Below, in pieces: positions 9,662-17,865 of a DNA stretch of 64,000 nt. A model generated the notes under the pieces. That model did not search any database. It was not told the origin of the DNA and saw nothing but the letters and a program-made list of their open reading frames with translations. The translations under genes and the position numbers were made by a program. The DNA comes from Lachnospiraceae bacterium (GTDB lineage: Bacteria > Bacillota > Clostridia > Lachnospirales > Lachnospiraceae): positions 62,001 through 126,000 of the forward strand of contig JAFZUW010000074.1 of the NCBI GenBank assembly GCA_017618195.1. Direction: 5' to 3'. Positions within the stretch are counted from its first letter, which is position 1. Each line of letters starts with the position of its first letter.

Positions 9662-9743
9662 GCGGACTACGGGACTTGAACCCGAACGCGCTATGCGCAC
9701 ATGATCCTTAGTCATGCCTGTCTGCCAATTCCAGCAAGTCCGC
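9662..9743 (-). tRNA. tRNA-Leu (anticodon AAG)
   Basis: Minus strand, 82 bases. The acceptor stem GCGGACT pairs with AGTCCGC. The anticodon stem CATGA/TCATG encloses the loop CTAAGGA, giving anticodon AAG with G37, which reads CUU leucine codons. There is a long variable arm (GCGCATAGCGC) and a T-loop TTCAAGT. The discriminator base is A and CCA is not encoded. The outermost T-stem pair is a T-T mismatch. It is followed by its own terminator, and lies 120 bases downstream of rpsR. Confidence 0.92.
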
Positions 9744-9820
9744 ATTCCTGCGGGCGACGATGTCGTCCGCACGCTTGATTATACTATCACGAGTATCGGA
9801 AAATGTCAATCACTATTTTC

Positions 9821-9857
9821 AAAAAAAATGAACCGGAACTTGAAAGCTCCGGTTCAT
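9821..9857 (-). terminator. Intrinsic terminator of rpsF-ssb-rpsR
   Basis: Minus-strand hairpin ATGAACCGGA / TCCGGTTCAT (9829-9857) followed by eight T, starting 11 bases after the rpsR stop codon. Confidence 0.88.
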
Positions 9858-9867
9858 GGGTTTCCGA

Positions 9868-10143
9868 TTACTCTACGGTGTAAGGCATAAGAGCGATATG
9901 ACGTGCTCTCTTAACAGCTACGGTCAAAGCTCTCTGATGCTTTGCGCAGGTGCCGGTAATTCTTCTGGGAAGAATCTTGCCTCTTTCGGATACGAACTTC
10001 TTAAGCTTGTTCACATCCTTGTAATCAATACCGTTTCCTTCCTTTTCAGTACAGAAAACGCAAACTTTCTTTCTTCTGCGAACTACTCTCTTTCTCATCG
10101 GAGCGTCGCCCTTATCACCCTTATCGGACTTCTGGAAAGCCAT
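9868..10143 (-). CDS. rpsR: 30S ribosomal protein S18
   Basis: 91 residues from the ATG at 10143, which has AGGAGG nine bases upstream. A short Lys/Asp/Gly-rich N-terminus precedes the conserved [15 protein letters not shown] segment, then [20 protein letters not shown] and the basic C-terminus [20 protein letters not shown], all diagnostic for S18. It binds S6 on the platform of the 30S subunit. It is the last gene of the rpsF-ssb-rpsR operon, the standard order in Firmicutes, and is followed by a strong terminator. Confidence 0.97.
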   Translation of the reverse strand: MAFQKSDKGDKGDAPMRKRVVRRRKKVCVFCTEKEGNGIDYKDVNKLKKFVSERGKILPRRITGTCAKHQRALTVAVKRARHIALMPYTVE

Positions 10144-10208
10144 TGTGGTGTACCTCCTATCTGATTTTGTCAAGCCCACGGAATCCGGGCTCATGAATGT
10201 CAAAACAT

Positions 10209-10664
10209 TTAGTTAAACGGAAGCTCTTCGTTCACTCCGTCCGGAATGTCCATAAAGCCTTCGCCCGCAGAGGGAGCAGCCGGTGCTGCGGAACCGAAAC
10301 CGTTTCCTGCGAAACCGTTACCGGAGCCGTTTCCTGCTGCGGCATTCTTGCTCTCCGCAAATTCCTGCTCTTCTACGAGAATACGGGTGCCGTAAACCTT
10401 CTGGCCGTCCTTGTTGGTGTAATTGTCGTTCTCAACACGTCCGGTGATAACGATCTTGGTACCCTGCTTCAAATACTTCTCGGCAAATTCCGCGCCTTTT
10501 CCGAATACGGTACAGTTAAAGAAATCCGCATCAGGCTCACCGTCACGCTTAAAGCGGCGGTCAACGGCGATCGAATAACGGGCAACCGCTGTCGAATTTG
10601 CTCCCTGAGAATATCTTACCTCGGGGTCTCTTGTGAGACGTCCCATCAAAATAACTTTGTTCAT
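10209..10664 (-). CDS. ssb: Single-stranded DNA-binding protein
   Basis: 151 residues. An OB-fold (about 1-105) starts with [18 protein letters not shown] and includes [20 protein letters not shown] and the [10 protein letters not shown] strand. A Gly/Asn/Ala-rich flexible linker leads to the acidic tip EELPFN, which in SSB proteins recruits replication and repair partners. It lies between rpsF and rpsR with short gaps, so expression is tied to the ribosomal proteins. Confidence 0.97.
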   Translation of the reverse strand: MNKVILMGRLTRDPEVRYSQGANSTAVARYSIAVDRRFKRDGEPDADFFNCTVFGKGAEFAEKYLKQGTKIVITGRVENDNYTNKDGQKVYGTRILVEEQEFAESKNAAAGNGSGNGFAGNGFGSAAPAAPSAGEGFMDIPDGVNEELPFN

Positions 10665-10680
10665 AAAAGGATTCCCCCCT

Positions 10681-10971
10681 TTACTGCTCGTCTACGCGAA
10701 CACACAGATAGCGAATCACATTATCCATGATACGAACTCTCTGCTCGATCTCACTGGGTACGGTCGCTTCTGCATCGAAGTGGATGAAGTAGTAGAATCC
10801 TTCGGTCATCTTCTGGATCTCATACGCGAGCTTCTTCTTGCCCTGATCGTCAACGTCGGTAATCACGCCGCCGAATCTTGCAATGAGATCTTTTGCTGCC
10901 TGAAGTACTGCCTCTCTGGCATCATCTTCGATCTTTGCATTCACAACTAACGCTAATTCGTACTTGTTCAT
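10681..10971 (-). CDS. rpsF: 30S ribosomal protein S6
   Basis: 96 residues from the ATG at 10971, with AAGGAGG about 11 bases upstream. The start MNKYELALVVNAKIEDDARE and the later FGGVITDVDDQGKKKLAYEI and GFYYFIHFDAE are the S6 ferredoxin-like fold. S6 pairs with S18 (encoded by the third gene). The leader carries a small CTCCCG/CGGGGG stem-loop before the ribosome binding site; in other bacteria S6:S18 bind such leaders, but the consensus cannot be confirmed by eye. Confidence 0.97.
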   Translation of the reverse strand: MNKYELALVVNAKIEDDAREAVLQAAKDLIARFGGVITDVDDQGKKKLAYEIQKMTEGFYYFIHFDAEATVPSEIEQRVRIMDNVIRYLCVRVDEQ

Positions 10972-11051
10972 AGTTGTCTGCACCTCCTTCTGGTCTCTGG
11001 CCCCCGACTCACCGGGAGCAAGGAATATGGGTTAATATACCACGGATGCTA

Positions 11052-11080
11052 ATTGTAGCATACCGTCTGCAAGAATGCAA
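11052..11080 (-). promoter_or_regulatory. Promoter of rpsF-ssb-rpsR
   Basis: On the minus strand TTGCAT (11075-11080), 17-base spacer, TACAAT (11052-11057), about 80 bases before the rpsF start codon. Confidence 0.6.
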
Positions 11081-11230
11081 GAATAATTTTACTCAAACAA
11101 ACGGAACCTTTTTGTGGAAAATGCCGACTTCTCCGCGGAAATCTCCGCTTGCAATCGTCACACGTTTTTCGTATGATAAGAAAAAAGCGTCCGCCCGTAA
11201 AGAAAGGGGCAGACGGTCAGAGGTGGACAG

Positions 11231-11431
11231 ATGGATATTCGTCTCGGCGACATTGTGAAAATGAAGAAGCCGCACCCTTGCGGCAGTTATGAATGGAAGA
11301 TTGAACGAGTCGGAATGGACTTCAAACTCCGCTGTACCGGCTGCGGCCATCAGGTCATGATCCCGCGCCGCCAGGCAGAGAAGAACATCCGAGAAGTACA
11401 TCACGCGGAAACCGCCCCGGAAAAGGATTGA
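11231..11431 (+). CDS. DUF951 family small protein
   Basis: 66 residues: MDIRLGDIVKMKKPHPCGSY, then EWKIERVGMDFKLRCTGCGH and IPRRQAEKNIREV. This is the complete DUF951 pattern found next to rpsF/ssb or the start of the chromosome in Firmicutes. The paired cysteines (one in PCGSY, two in CTGCG) suggest a metal site. AGAGGTGG precedes the start. The function is not known; some annotations call it a diguanylate-cyclase-adjacent or YyzM-like protein. It stands alone on the plus strand, divergent from rpsF, and ends in a terminator that overlaps its last codons. Confidence 0.9.
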   Translation: MDIRLGDIVKMKKPHPCGSYEWKIERVGMDFKLRCTGCGHQVMIPRRQAEKNIREVHHAETAPEKD

Positions 11432-11453
11432 TTCCCTCTCCGAGGCGGTTTTA
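11412..11453 (+). terminator. Intrinsic terminator of the DUF951 gene
   Basis: ACCGCCCCGGA / TCCGAGGCGGT hairpin (one mismatch) followed by TTTTATTATT; the 5' arm lies inside the last codons of the gene. Confidence 0.75.
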
Positions 11454-11510
11454 TTATTCTTTAAATCAATATTGCCAAGCCTCCGCAGAGCGCTGCCGGC
11501 TTTTTTGGGA

Positions 11511-11630
11511 TTTCAGTCCCCGTTACGGAGCACTCTTCAGCTTCCGCAGGACTTCAGTCCTCATCACGAGCTTTCTTACCGCGGTTTTTACCGGCTTTCA
11601 GTCCTCATCACGAAACTCTCTTACCGCAGG
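11511..11630. repeat. Three imperfect direct repeats of about 41-44 bp
   Basis: Copies start with TTTCAGTCC-like sequence at 11511, 11552 and 11596 and end in (T)CCGCAGG or CCGCGG. Copies two and three share CAGTCCTCATCACGA. The last copy runs into the final codons of ispE. Confidence 0.6.
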
Positions 11631-12493
11631 AATTCCGTCAGGAATGTCTGTCCTCCGAACCCGCCGATCTTGAAATGCATGTATGCCGCTTTGGCGCGGT
11701 CCTTGTCCGCAAAGAGGCCGAACACGGTCGGTCCGCTGCCGCTCATCTGAACGCCCTCGCAGCCGAAGTTCTTCATCTGCCGCTCGATCTTTTCGATTTC
11801 GGGACACATATCCCTCGTTACCGGTTCCAGTACGTTTCCGATCCGGCGCGCAACGCCGAGATGATCTCCCTCGTCGATTGCACGGAGCATTCCGTCGACA
11901 TCCGGATGCGCGATGTCACTCTTTGAATCGAGCCTTGTATATACCTCTTTCGTCGAAACGCCGGTCATCGGTTTCACAAGAAGCACGTGGAATTTCGGCG
12001 CATCCTTGAGCTTCGTCAGCTTCTCTCCGATCCCTTCCGCAAGCGCCGTTCCGCCCATGATGCAAAACGGTACGTCCGCGCCGAGGCGGAGTCCCATCTC
12101 CCGAAGCTTCTGTTCCGTAAGCCCCGTTTCAAACAATTCGTTTAATCCGCATAAAACCGCTGCCGCATCGGTGCTTCCGCCCGCGAGACCGGCAGCCACC
12201 GGAATATTCTTCTCAACTTCGACAAATACGCCGTCTCCTATCCCGGTTTCCTCCCGGAACAGTACCGCCGCATCATAGGCAAGGTTTCCTTTGCCCGACG
12301 GCAGATACGCAAGCGAGTTCTTCAGCACGATGTCACTGCCCGCGATCCGGTTGATCCGCACGCGGTCGCAAAGCCTGATGCTCTGCATTACCATGCGGAC
12401 TTCATGATACCCGTCTTCCCGTCTTCCGATCACGTCTAACGACAGATTGATCTTGGCCGGCGCCGTTACTTCGATTTGTTCCGATCTTCCCAT
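11621..12493 (-). CDS. ispE: 4-diphosphocytidyl-2-C-methyl-D-erythritol kinase
   Basis: 290 residues from the ATG at 12493 (GAGG nine bases upstream); an upstream in-frame start at 12547 would overlap the murI promoter. GHMP-kinase features are clear: N-terminal APAKINLSLDVIGRREDGYH, the ATP loop PVAAGLAGGSTDAAAVL and the C-terminal MSGSGPTVFGLF. The enzyme phosphorylates CDP-methylerythritol in the MEP isoprenoid pathway. It is divergent from murI. Its last codons lie in the third copy of a short direct repeat. Confidence 0.96.
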   Translation of the reverse strand: MGRSEQIEVTAPAKINLSLDVIGRREDGYHEVRMVMQSIRLCDRVRINRIAGSDIVLKNSLAYLPSGKGNLAYDAAVLFREETGIGDGVFVEVEKNIPVAAGLAGGSTDAAAVLCGLNELFETGLTEQKLREMGLRLGADVPFCIMGGTALAEGIGEKLTKLKDAPKFHVLLVKPMTGVSTKEVYTRLDSKSDIAHPDVDGMLRAIDEGDHLGVARRIGNVLEPVTRDMCPEIEKIERQMKNFGCEGVQMSGSGPTVFGLFADKDRAKAAYMHFKIGGFGGQTFLTEFLR

Positions 12494-12519
12494 ATCACTA
12501 CCTCGTTTCGCATTTGCAC

Positions 12520-12548
12520 TTGCAACACTTGTGCTTTCGGAGTACAAT
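12520..12548 (+). promoter_or_regulatory. Promoter of murI
   Basis: TTGCAA (12520-12525), 17-base spacer, TACAAT (12543-12548), about 50 bases before the murI start. Confidence 0.6.
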
Positions 12549-12598
12549 ATCTATGACTGTACGCAGTCCCAAACCCTATCTTTAGAAAGGGGAACCTT

Positions 12599-13408
12599 AT
12601 GTGTTCTGAATTACCGATCGGTGTCTTTGACTCCGGTGTCGGCGGCCTGACCGTCGCAAAAGAGATCATGAGCCAATTGCCGAAAGAGTCCGTTTTATAC
12701 TTCGGCGACACCGCCCGCGTTCCCTACGGAAACAAATCCGAGGAAACCGTCATTGCCTATTCCCGCCAGATTGCGCGGTTTTTATGTTCCTGCAACGTGA
12801 AGGCAATCGTGATCGCGTGCAATACCGCGAGCGCATTTGCCCTCGAGACGCTTGCTGGAGAGCTTCCGGTTCCCGTGATCGGCGTGGTAAAACCCGGCGC
12901 CAAGACGGCTGCCCGCATTACGAAAAGCAAACGGATCGGCGTCATCGCCACGAACGGAACGATCCGAAGCGGTCTTTACGAGCGCTACTTAAAGAGCATC
13001 TCGCCGGACATCCGTGTCTTCGGACAGGCTTGTCCTTTGTTCGTTCCTTTGGCTGAGGAAGGTCTCTGCAACGACCCCGTCACGAGGGAAATGGCTACCC
13101 GTTATCTCGCGCCGCTCCTTCACGAGCAGATTGACACGCTCGTTCTCGGGTGCACGCACTACCCGCTTCTGACGGACGTTATCGGTTCGGTTGCGGGTCC
13201 TTCGGTAACGCTTGTCAATCCGGCATACGAAACCGCAAAGGAACTGCGCGCGCTGCTTACGGAGCGCGACCTTTTAAGAACGTCCGACACGCCCTCGATC
13301 CACCGCTTCTTCGTGAGCGACGGCGAGGAACAGTTCCGCCGGTTCGCCAACTCCATTCTTCCGTGCGAACTTGAGGAAGCGGACGTCAACCGGAAGGTTT
13401 TCTCATAA
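12599..13408 (+). CDS. murI: Glutamate racemase
   Basis: 269 residues. The family start IGVFDSGVGGLTVAKEI and both catalytic cysteine motifs are present: VIACNTASA (about residue 74) and LGCTHYPLL (about residue 184). FGDTARVPYGNKSEE is the usual substrate loop. The enzyme makes D-glutamate for peptidoglycan. AGAAAGGGGAACC forms the ribosome binding site. A DUF1934 gene follows 120 bases later, after a small GCGGC/GCCGC hairpin, and may be co-transcribed. Confidence 0.97.
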   Translation: MCSELPIGVFDSGVGGLTVAKEIMSQLPKESVLYFGDTARVPYGNKSEETVIAYSRQIARFLCSCNVKAIVIACNTASAFALETLAGELPVPVIGVVKPGAKTAARITKSKRIGVIATNGTIRSGLYERYLKSISPDIRVFGQACPLFVPLAEEGLCNDPVTREMATRYLAPLLHEQIDTLVLGCTHYPLLTDVIGSVAGPSVTLVNPAYETAKELRALLTERDLLRTSDTPSIHRFFVSDGEEQFRRFANSILPCELEEADVNRKVFS

Positions 13409-13530
13409 GAATACATGCGGCCTTCGCGCCGCTTACATACCGTGACACACTGTGCCGCCTGCCTGAAGCACTGCATTTTTCTCACGCGCCGCACAGCCGG
13501 CACCCCGCAAACGCCCTTCGGAGGACTGCC

Positions 13531-13956
13531 ATGAATTGCCTGATCCGCATCCGCGGAAAAGCCACAACCGATACTACGGATCAAACCGAACTCATGGTAC
13601 GCGGACTCTGCCGTCCGGTTAACACCGCGGACGGTCCGGGATACCGTTTTGATTACCGCTCCGCCGATTCCGAGGATCCCAATTCGGTTACCAAGGAACA
13701 GCTTACGGTGACCGCGGCACGGGCTTCCCTGATCCGTACCGGAAGCATCCGCTCCGAAATGGAGATTGTTCCCGGAGAGATTCATCCGTGTGATTATGAC
13801 ACTGCGTTCGGAATGCTCACATTTGACGTCGTCGGACTGGCCGTTTCGGTCTCGGAAGACGCCGGAACCGTCACCGCATGCTTCTCTTACGAACTGCGCC
13901 ACGGGGACGAAGTGTTGAGCCGTAACGACATCGAGATCACCGCAGAGCCCGCGTAG
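13531..13956 (+). CDS. DUF1934 family beta-barrel protein (YwiB-like)
   Basis: 141 residues with GGAGG eight bases before the ATG. Even beta-strand pattern throughout: CLIRIRGKATTD, then an RTGSIRSEMEIVPGE segment and TAFGMLTFDVVGLAVSV, ending in FSYELRHGDEVLSRNDIEI. This is the calycin-like barrel of DUF1934 proteins such as B. subtilis YwiB, whose ligand is unknown. No signal peptide, so cytoplasmic. It lies downstream of murI and ends before a bidirectional terminator. Confidence 0.85.
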   Translation: MNCLIRIRGKATTDTTDQTELMVRGLCRPVNTADGPGYRFDYRSADSEDPNSVTKEQLTVTAARASLIRTGSIRSEMEIVPGEIHPCDYDTAFGMLTFDVVGLAVSVSEDAGTVTACFSYELRHGDEVLSRNDIEITAEPA

Positions 13957-14042
13957 CGGGAATACCGCATTCCGTCCTGCACCGCGGAAACGTTTCGTGC
14001 ACCGGCCCGCATATCTGAAGCGCTCTTACAACTCATGAATTC

Positions 14043-14078
14043 AAAAAAGGAAGTCACCCGTTCCGGAGACTTCCTTTT
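14043..14078. terminator. Bidirectional terminator between convergent genes
   Basis: AAAGGAAGTC / GACTTCCTTT stem with A-rich and T-rich flanks, so it can work for the DUF1934 gene (+) and the gene at 14125 (-). Confidence 0.85.
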
Positions 14079-14124
14079 CTATTCCGTCATCTCGAAGGCA
14101 TAGGCCCGAACGATCGATACGGGA

Positions 14125-14604
14125 TTATTTCTCTTTCTTAAAGCGGCTGAAGAGCCCCTTCTTTTTCTTAACGTCCTTGACGATCGGTCCGCGAACGCCC
14201 TTTACGTCCATAATATAGATACCGCTCAGCTTAAGCTTTGCTTCCTTCTTTACGGGGATCAGGTCGAAAACCTTCTCATCGCACATCAGGGAACGAACCT
14301 GGGGGCCGATCTTCGCCTTAACAACGGCAACCTTCGCACGTCTTGCGTACTTGGGCGTCTGCTCGTAAACGATTGCCGGGAATCCCGCGTCTTTTAAGCG
14401 CATCCGCTTCTTATCGATGATCAGCGCGGAAACCATCTGCGCGCTGGCCTGCATCTCTTTCATCACTTCGTCGTTCTTCTTCTGCATCTTTCTGCCGACG
14501 AAATACAGTGCGATCAACAAACCGATAATCACTGCGAGAACGATCAGTGAAATCAGAAGAACGATGTTTATTCCGAACACCAATCCGGGAAAATACAAAC
14601 TCAT
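14125..14604 (-). CDS. Single-pass membrane protein of unknown function
   Basis: 159 residues from the ATG at 14604 (GGAGG seven bases upstream). One long membrane helix (about 10-38: GINIVLLISLIVLAVIIGLL), then a basic cytoplasmic part with KKNDEVMKEMQASAQMVSAL and IIDKKRMRLKDAGFP, two short beta-rich segments and a very basic C-terminus (KKKKGLFSRFKKEK). No enzymatic motif is visible. I recognise the type as a protein seen in Lachnospiraceae genomes but know no function. It is alone, between a terminator and the PAP2 operon. Confidence 0.8.
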   Translation of the reverse strand: MSLYFPGLVFGINIVLLISLIVLAVIIGLLIALYFVGRKMQKKNDEVMKEMQASAQMVSALIIDKKRMRLKDAGFPAIVYEQTPKYARRAKVAVVKAKIGPQVRSLMCDEKVFDLIPVKKEAKLKLSGIYIMDVKGVRGPIVKDVKKKKGLFSRFKKEK

Positions 14605-14704
14605 AACAACCTCCGACACACATAAATTGCATTTGCTATCATATCATCTTTAGGCGGAAAATGCAACCGAAAATCCGCTCGTCAAAAACCGCTTTTCCGC
14701 TGCT

Positions 14705-15352
14705 TTAATCCGTTTCAAGGCTGTCCATCTTCCTCGCGTACGCTCCCTTAAAGAAGATCCAGTATGCGGGAACCGCAAGGACAAATGCCGCGATCACGTC
14801 GATCACGGAGTGCTGCTTTACAAATACCGTCGAACAGCTGATCACGATACTGAGGATCGTTACGCTCCATTTGACGGCTTTACGCTTCATGTCCTTCTTG
14901 GTCGCCCAGACGCCGATCAGGACGCCGAGCGAGTTGTAAACATGAATGCTCGGAAGCACGTTGGTCGGTGTGTCTCCTTCGTACATCGCCTGCGCAAGGC
15001 GGATCGCGATGTTGTCTCTCGTGAATTCGGTCGGACGTATATCAAGCCTGTTCGGATATACCACATTGACAATCAGAAAGATCGTCATGCCGAAATACAG
15101 GAAGCCGGCGGTCTTCAGGAAGGTAACCTTATCCTTAAAGAAAAGTCTCGCTACTACTGCCGCAATAAACGGGAACCAGATGTAGTACGGAAAGAAGAAC
15201 CATTCAATGAACGGAATCTTATGATCGAGCGGAATTCCGATCAAATGGCAGTCCGTAATGTACTTTTCCTCAAGAAAGAAGATGATCATGTAAACCGGGG
15301 CATAAAGGAGCACCCACCAGAAGCGGAGCCAGTCCGTTTTCTTACTTTTCAT
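14705..15352 (-). CDS. PAP2 family membrane phosphatase / phosphotransferase
   Basis: 215 residues with about six membrane helices. The family motifs are partly kept: PSIHVYNSLG (PSxH motif) and the C-terminal KQHSVIDVIAAF (HxxxD). The first RP-containing motif is less clear (DIRPTEF). This resembles the inositol phosphorylceramide synthase/PAP2-like branch common in Firmicutes, which acts on lipid phosphates at the outer face of the membrane. It starts 14 bases after the glycosyltransferase gene ends and so is the third gene of a PurF-like/GT2/PAP2 operon. Confidence 0.88.
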   Translation of the reverse strand: MKSKKTDWLRFWWVLLYAPVYMIIFFLEEKYITDCHLIGIPLDHKIPFIEWFFFPYYIWFPFIAAVVARLFFKDKVTFLKTAGFLYFGMTIFLIVNVVYPNRLDIRPTEFTRDNIAIRLAQAMYEGDTPTNVLPSIHVYNSLGVLIGVWATKKDMKRKAVKWSVTILSIVISCSTVFVKQHSVIDVIAAFVLAVPAYWIFFKGAYARKMDSLETD

Positions 15353-15366
15353 TTCAACACCCGGAA

Positions 15367-16398
15367 TTAATTAAAGTGGAAAATCTTACGGGCAATCACA
15401 TAACCCGTATTGATCAGGAAGTTGGTGAACCAATTGGTCGTGTGGACAAAATAGATCGGCTTGATCATCCGGCACACTTCCTGATAGGTATTTCCGTAAC
15501 GCGTCTTAACGCGGCTCCAGAACTCCTTCTTGGCTTCCATCGCTTCCCTGCCGCCCTTACGCACATACAGGGCGGATACGATTGTTGAGATTACGGCAAC
15601 ATACTGCGCCATATATCTGCGGAGCTTCTTGCTCTTGATCGTCTTCAGATCGTGCATGGAATACATCGTATTGGCGATCAATACCTGCTGGTCGACACGC
15701 TTGATCATCTGGTCTTCGCAAACCGACTGGTCCGAACGGCCGATATAATAATGATACAGATCGAAATTGAAATAAAAGATACTCTTAACGAACGGCAGCG
15801 GATAATACGCGAACAGATTATCCACATAGAAGGTATGCTTCGGAAGACGAAGCCCCGTAGCGAGAAGCATCTCCCGGCGGTATGCGATCGAATGCATCAG
15901 AAGGTTCTGTCCGAGGTTGAACTTCTTCGTATCATCCCACGTAAAAGCGGTCTCCACGGGAAGTGCCGAGGAATACCCGATCTCTTTACTCTTGCATCCG
16001 ACCTTCTCATATACGTAATTGGTAAGAACAAGGTCATAAACGACACCGCGTTTCAGGTCCTCTTCGAGCCGGTCAAGCATCCGGTTGAGATTCTCGGTGT
16101 TTATCCAGTCATCACTGTCCAATACACGGAAGTAAAGTCCGGTCGCATGGTCCGCGCCGTACATTACGGCGTCTCCGTGACCGCCGTTTTCTTTGTGAAA
16201 ATAACGAACGGAATCGGGGTATTTCTCCTCATATTCACGCGCAATATCCGCGGTTCCGTCTGTCGATCCGTCATCCACGACAAGGATTTCCACGCGGTCT
16301 CCCGCCGGAACAACCGTGTCCAGTGCCCGTCTCACATAATCCTGCGAGTTGTAGCACGGAATAGCGATCGACAACAGCTTACTCTTCTCTGACAACAT
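15367..16398 (-). CDS. Family 2 glycosyltransferase
   Basis: 343 residues. The GT-A fold is clear: SIAIPCYNSQDYVRRALDTV, VDDGSTDGTADIA, the NGGHGDAVMYG loop and the metal-binding RVLDSDDWI. The remaining two thirds are helical with aromatic residues and no transmembrane segment, so it probably works at the membrane surface on a lipid-linked acceptor. It begins three bases after the PurF-like gene stops and is followed by a PAP2 gene, which suggests lipid or cell-envelope glycan synthesis. Donor and acceptor are unknown. Confidence 0.92.
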   Translation of the reverse strand: MLSEKSKLLSIAIPCYNSQDYVRRALDTVVPAGDRVEILVVDDGSTDGTADIAREYEEKYPDSVRYFHKENGGHGDAVMYGADHATGLYFRVLDSDDWINTENLNRMLDRLEEDLKRGVVYDLVLTNYVYEKVGCKSKEIGYSSALPVETAFTWDDTKKFNLGQNLLMHSIAYRREMLLATGLRLPKHTFYVDNLFAYYPLPFVKSIFYFNFDLYHYYIGRSDQSVCEDQMIKRVDQQVLIANTMYSMHDLKTIKSKKLRRYMAQYVAVISTIVSALYVRKGGREAMEAKKEFWSRVKTRYGNTYQEVCRMIKPIYFVHTTNWFTNFLINTGYVIARKIFHFN

Positions 16399-16401
16399 TT
16401 T

Positions 16402-17814
16402 CTATTCCTCTCCGTTCCAGCAATACGTGCAAAGTTTGTCCGGATCAATCCCCACAGCTGCTACCATGTCATCCAGTCTGTGATACCGAAGCGTCGTGAA
16501 ATTCAGCTTCTTGCAGATTGCGTCCGTCATCTTCTGATAACGTTCGCTGTCGGGATCACAGTACTCACGGAGCACTTCATCACTGACCTTATCGGTCCCT
16601 TCCAGCTCCACGATCACGCGCCTTGCGATCAGTTCCATTTCGGATTTGGATCTGGAGAAATTCAAATACTTGCAGCCGAACATGATCGGCGGGCAGGCAG
16701 GTCTTACATGTACCTCGGTCGCGCCGCTCTCGAACAGGAACTCGGCCGTCTCGCGAAGCTGTGTGCCGCGGACGATGGAATCGTCGATTACGACCATGCT
16801 CTTTCCTTTGATCAGATCCGGTACCGCGATCAGTTTCATCTTCGCGATCAGATCCCGGTTCTGCTGCATCGTCGGCATAAACGAGCGGGGCCACGTAGGC
16901 GTGTATTTGATAAGCGGTCTTGAGAACGGAATTCCCGCCGCGTTGGAATAACCGATCGCGTGTGCCGTACCGGAGTCCGGAACGCCGACAACGATGTCCG
17001 GCTTGATGTGGTCTCTCTTGGCGAGCAGCTCGCCGCAGCGGTAACGCATCTTCTCAACACTGATGCCCTCATAAGACGAGGACGGATATCCGTAGTAGAT
17101 CCAGAGGAACGTGCAGATCTTCATCTTCTCCTGATCCGGTACGTAGAGCGAGCGGAACGAATCGGGCTGCAGCACTGCGATCTCACCGGGACGCAGCTCG
17201 CGAACCGGCTGGAACCCGAGGTTCGCATACGCGCAGCTTTCAAAGGATGCGCAGTACGCGCCTTCCTTCTTTCCGACCGAGATCGGGGTTCTTCCCATCT
17301 TGTCGCGGGCGGCATAAATACCGCGCTCGGTCAATGCAAGCAGGGAAAGGCTTCCGTCGATCACTTCGAGCGCGTAGCGGATACCGTCTATGAAATTGTC
17401 CTTTTGATTGATCAGTGCCGCAACGAGCTCGGTGGGGTTGATATTACCGTTGCTCATAACGAAGAAGTGAGAATTGTTCTTCAGAATCTCCGACTCAAGA
17501 TAGTCGACATTGTTGATCTTGCCGACCGTTGTTACGGCAAATGTGCCGTGGTGCGAATGAACCATGATCGGCTGCGGTTCGAAGTCGGAAATCGATCCGA
17601 TTCCGTAAATGCCGTGCATGGAATTGGCTTCTTTATCAAATTTGGTACGGAACGGCGAATTCTCAATCTTGTGGATTGCCTTGGCAAAGCCGTCCTCCGG
17701 GTCATATACTGCCATTCCGGCCCGTCTCGTTCCGAGATGAGAATGGTAATCCGTTCCGAAGAACAGATCGAAAACGCAATCATTCTTGCTGGCTACGCCA
17801 AAAAATCCGCCCAT
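16402..17814 (-). CDS. PurF-like amidophosphoribosyltransferase homologue without the catalytic N-terminal Cys
   Basis: 470 residues. The N-terminal Ntn-type glutaminase fold starts MGGFFGVASKNDCVFDLFFG, where true PurF has Cys right after the cleaved residue (CGVFG type); here Gly replaces it. DYHSHLGTRRAGMAVY still matches the RG(Q/M) loop. The phosphoribosyltransferase half is intact: PDSGTAHAIGYS and the PRPP loop VVIDDSIVRGTQLRE. The C-terminal LCTYCWNG matches the 4Fe-4S ligand motif of B. subtilis PurF. The protein is full length for the family. It should bind PRPP but probably cannot hydrolyse glutamine by the usual route. It heads an operon with a glycosyltransferase and a PAP2 gene, not purine genes. 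Confidence 0.85.
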   Translation of the reverse strand: MGGFFGVASKNDCVFDLFFGTDYHSHLGTRRAGMAVYDPEDGFAKAIHKIENSPFRTKFDKEANSMHGIYGIGSISDFEPQPIMVHSHHGTFAVTTVGKINNVDYLESEILKNNSHFFVMSNGNINPTELVAALINQKDNFIDGIRYALEVIDGSLSLLALTERGIYAARDKMGRTPISVGKKEGAYCASFESCAYANLGFQPVRELRPGEIAVLQPDSFRSLYVPDQEKMKICTFLWIYYGYPSSSYEGISVEKMRYRCGELLAKRDHIKPDIVVGVPDSGTAHAIGYSNAAGIPFSRPLIKYTPTWPRSFMPTMQQNRDLIAKMKLIAVPDLIKGKSMVVIDDSIVRGTQLRETAEFLFESGATEVHVRPACPPIMFGCKYLNFSRSKSEMELIARRVIVELEGTDKVSDEVLREYCDPDSERYQKMTDAICKKLNFTTLRYHRLDDMVAAVGIDPDKLCTYCWNGEE

Positions 17815-17865
17815 AGTTTTAAAAGCCTCTTTTCATTGAATGTATAATATAATCCATCCGCAGGA

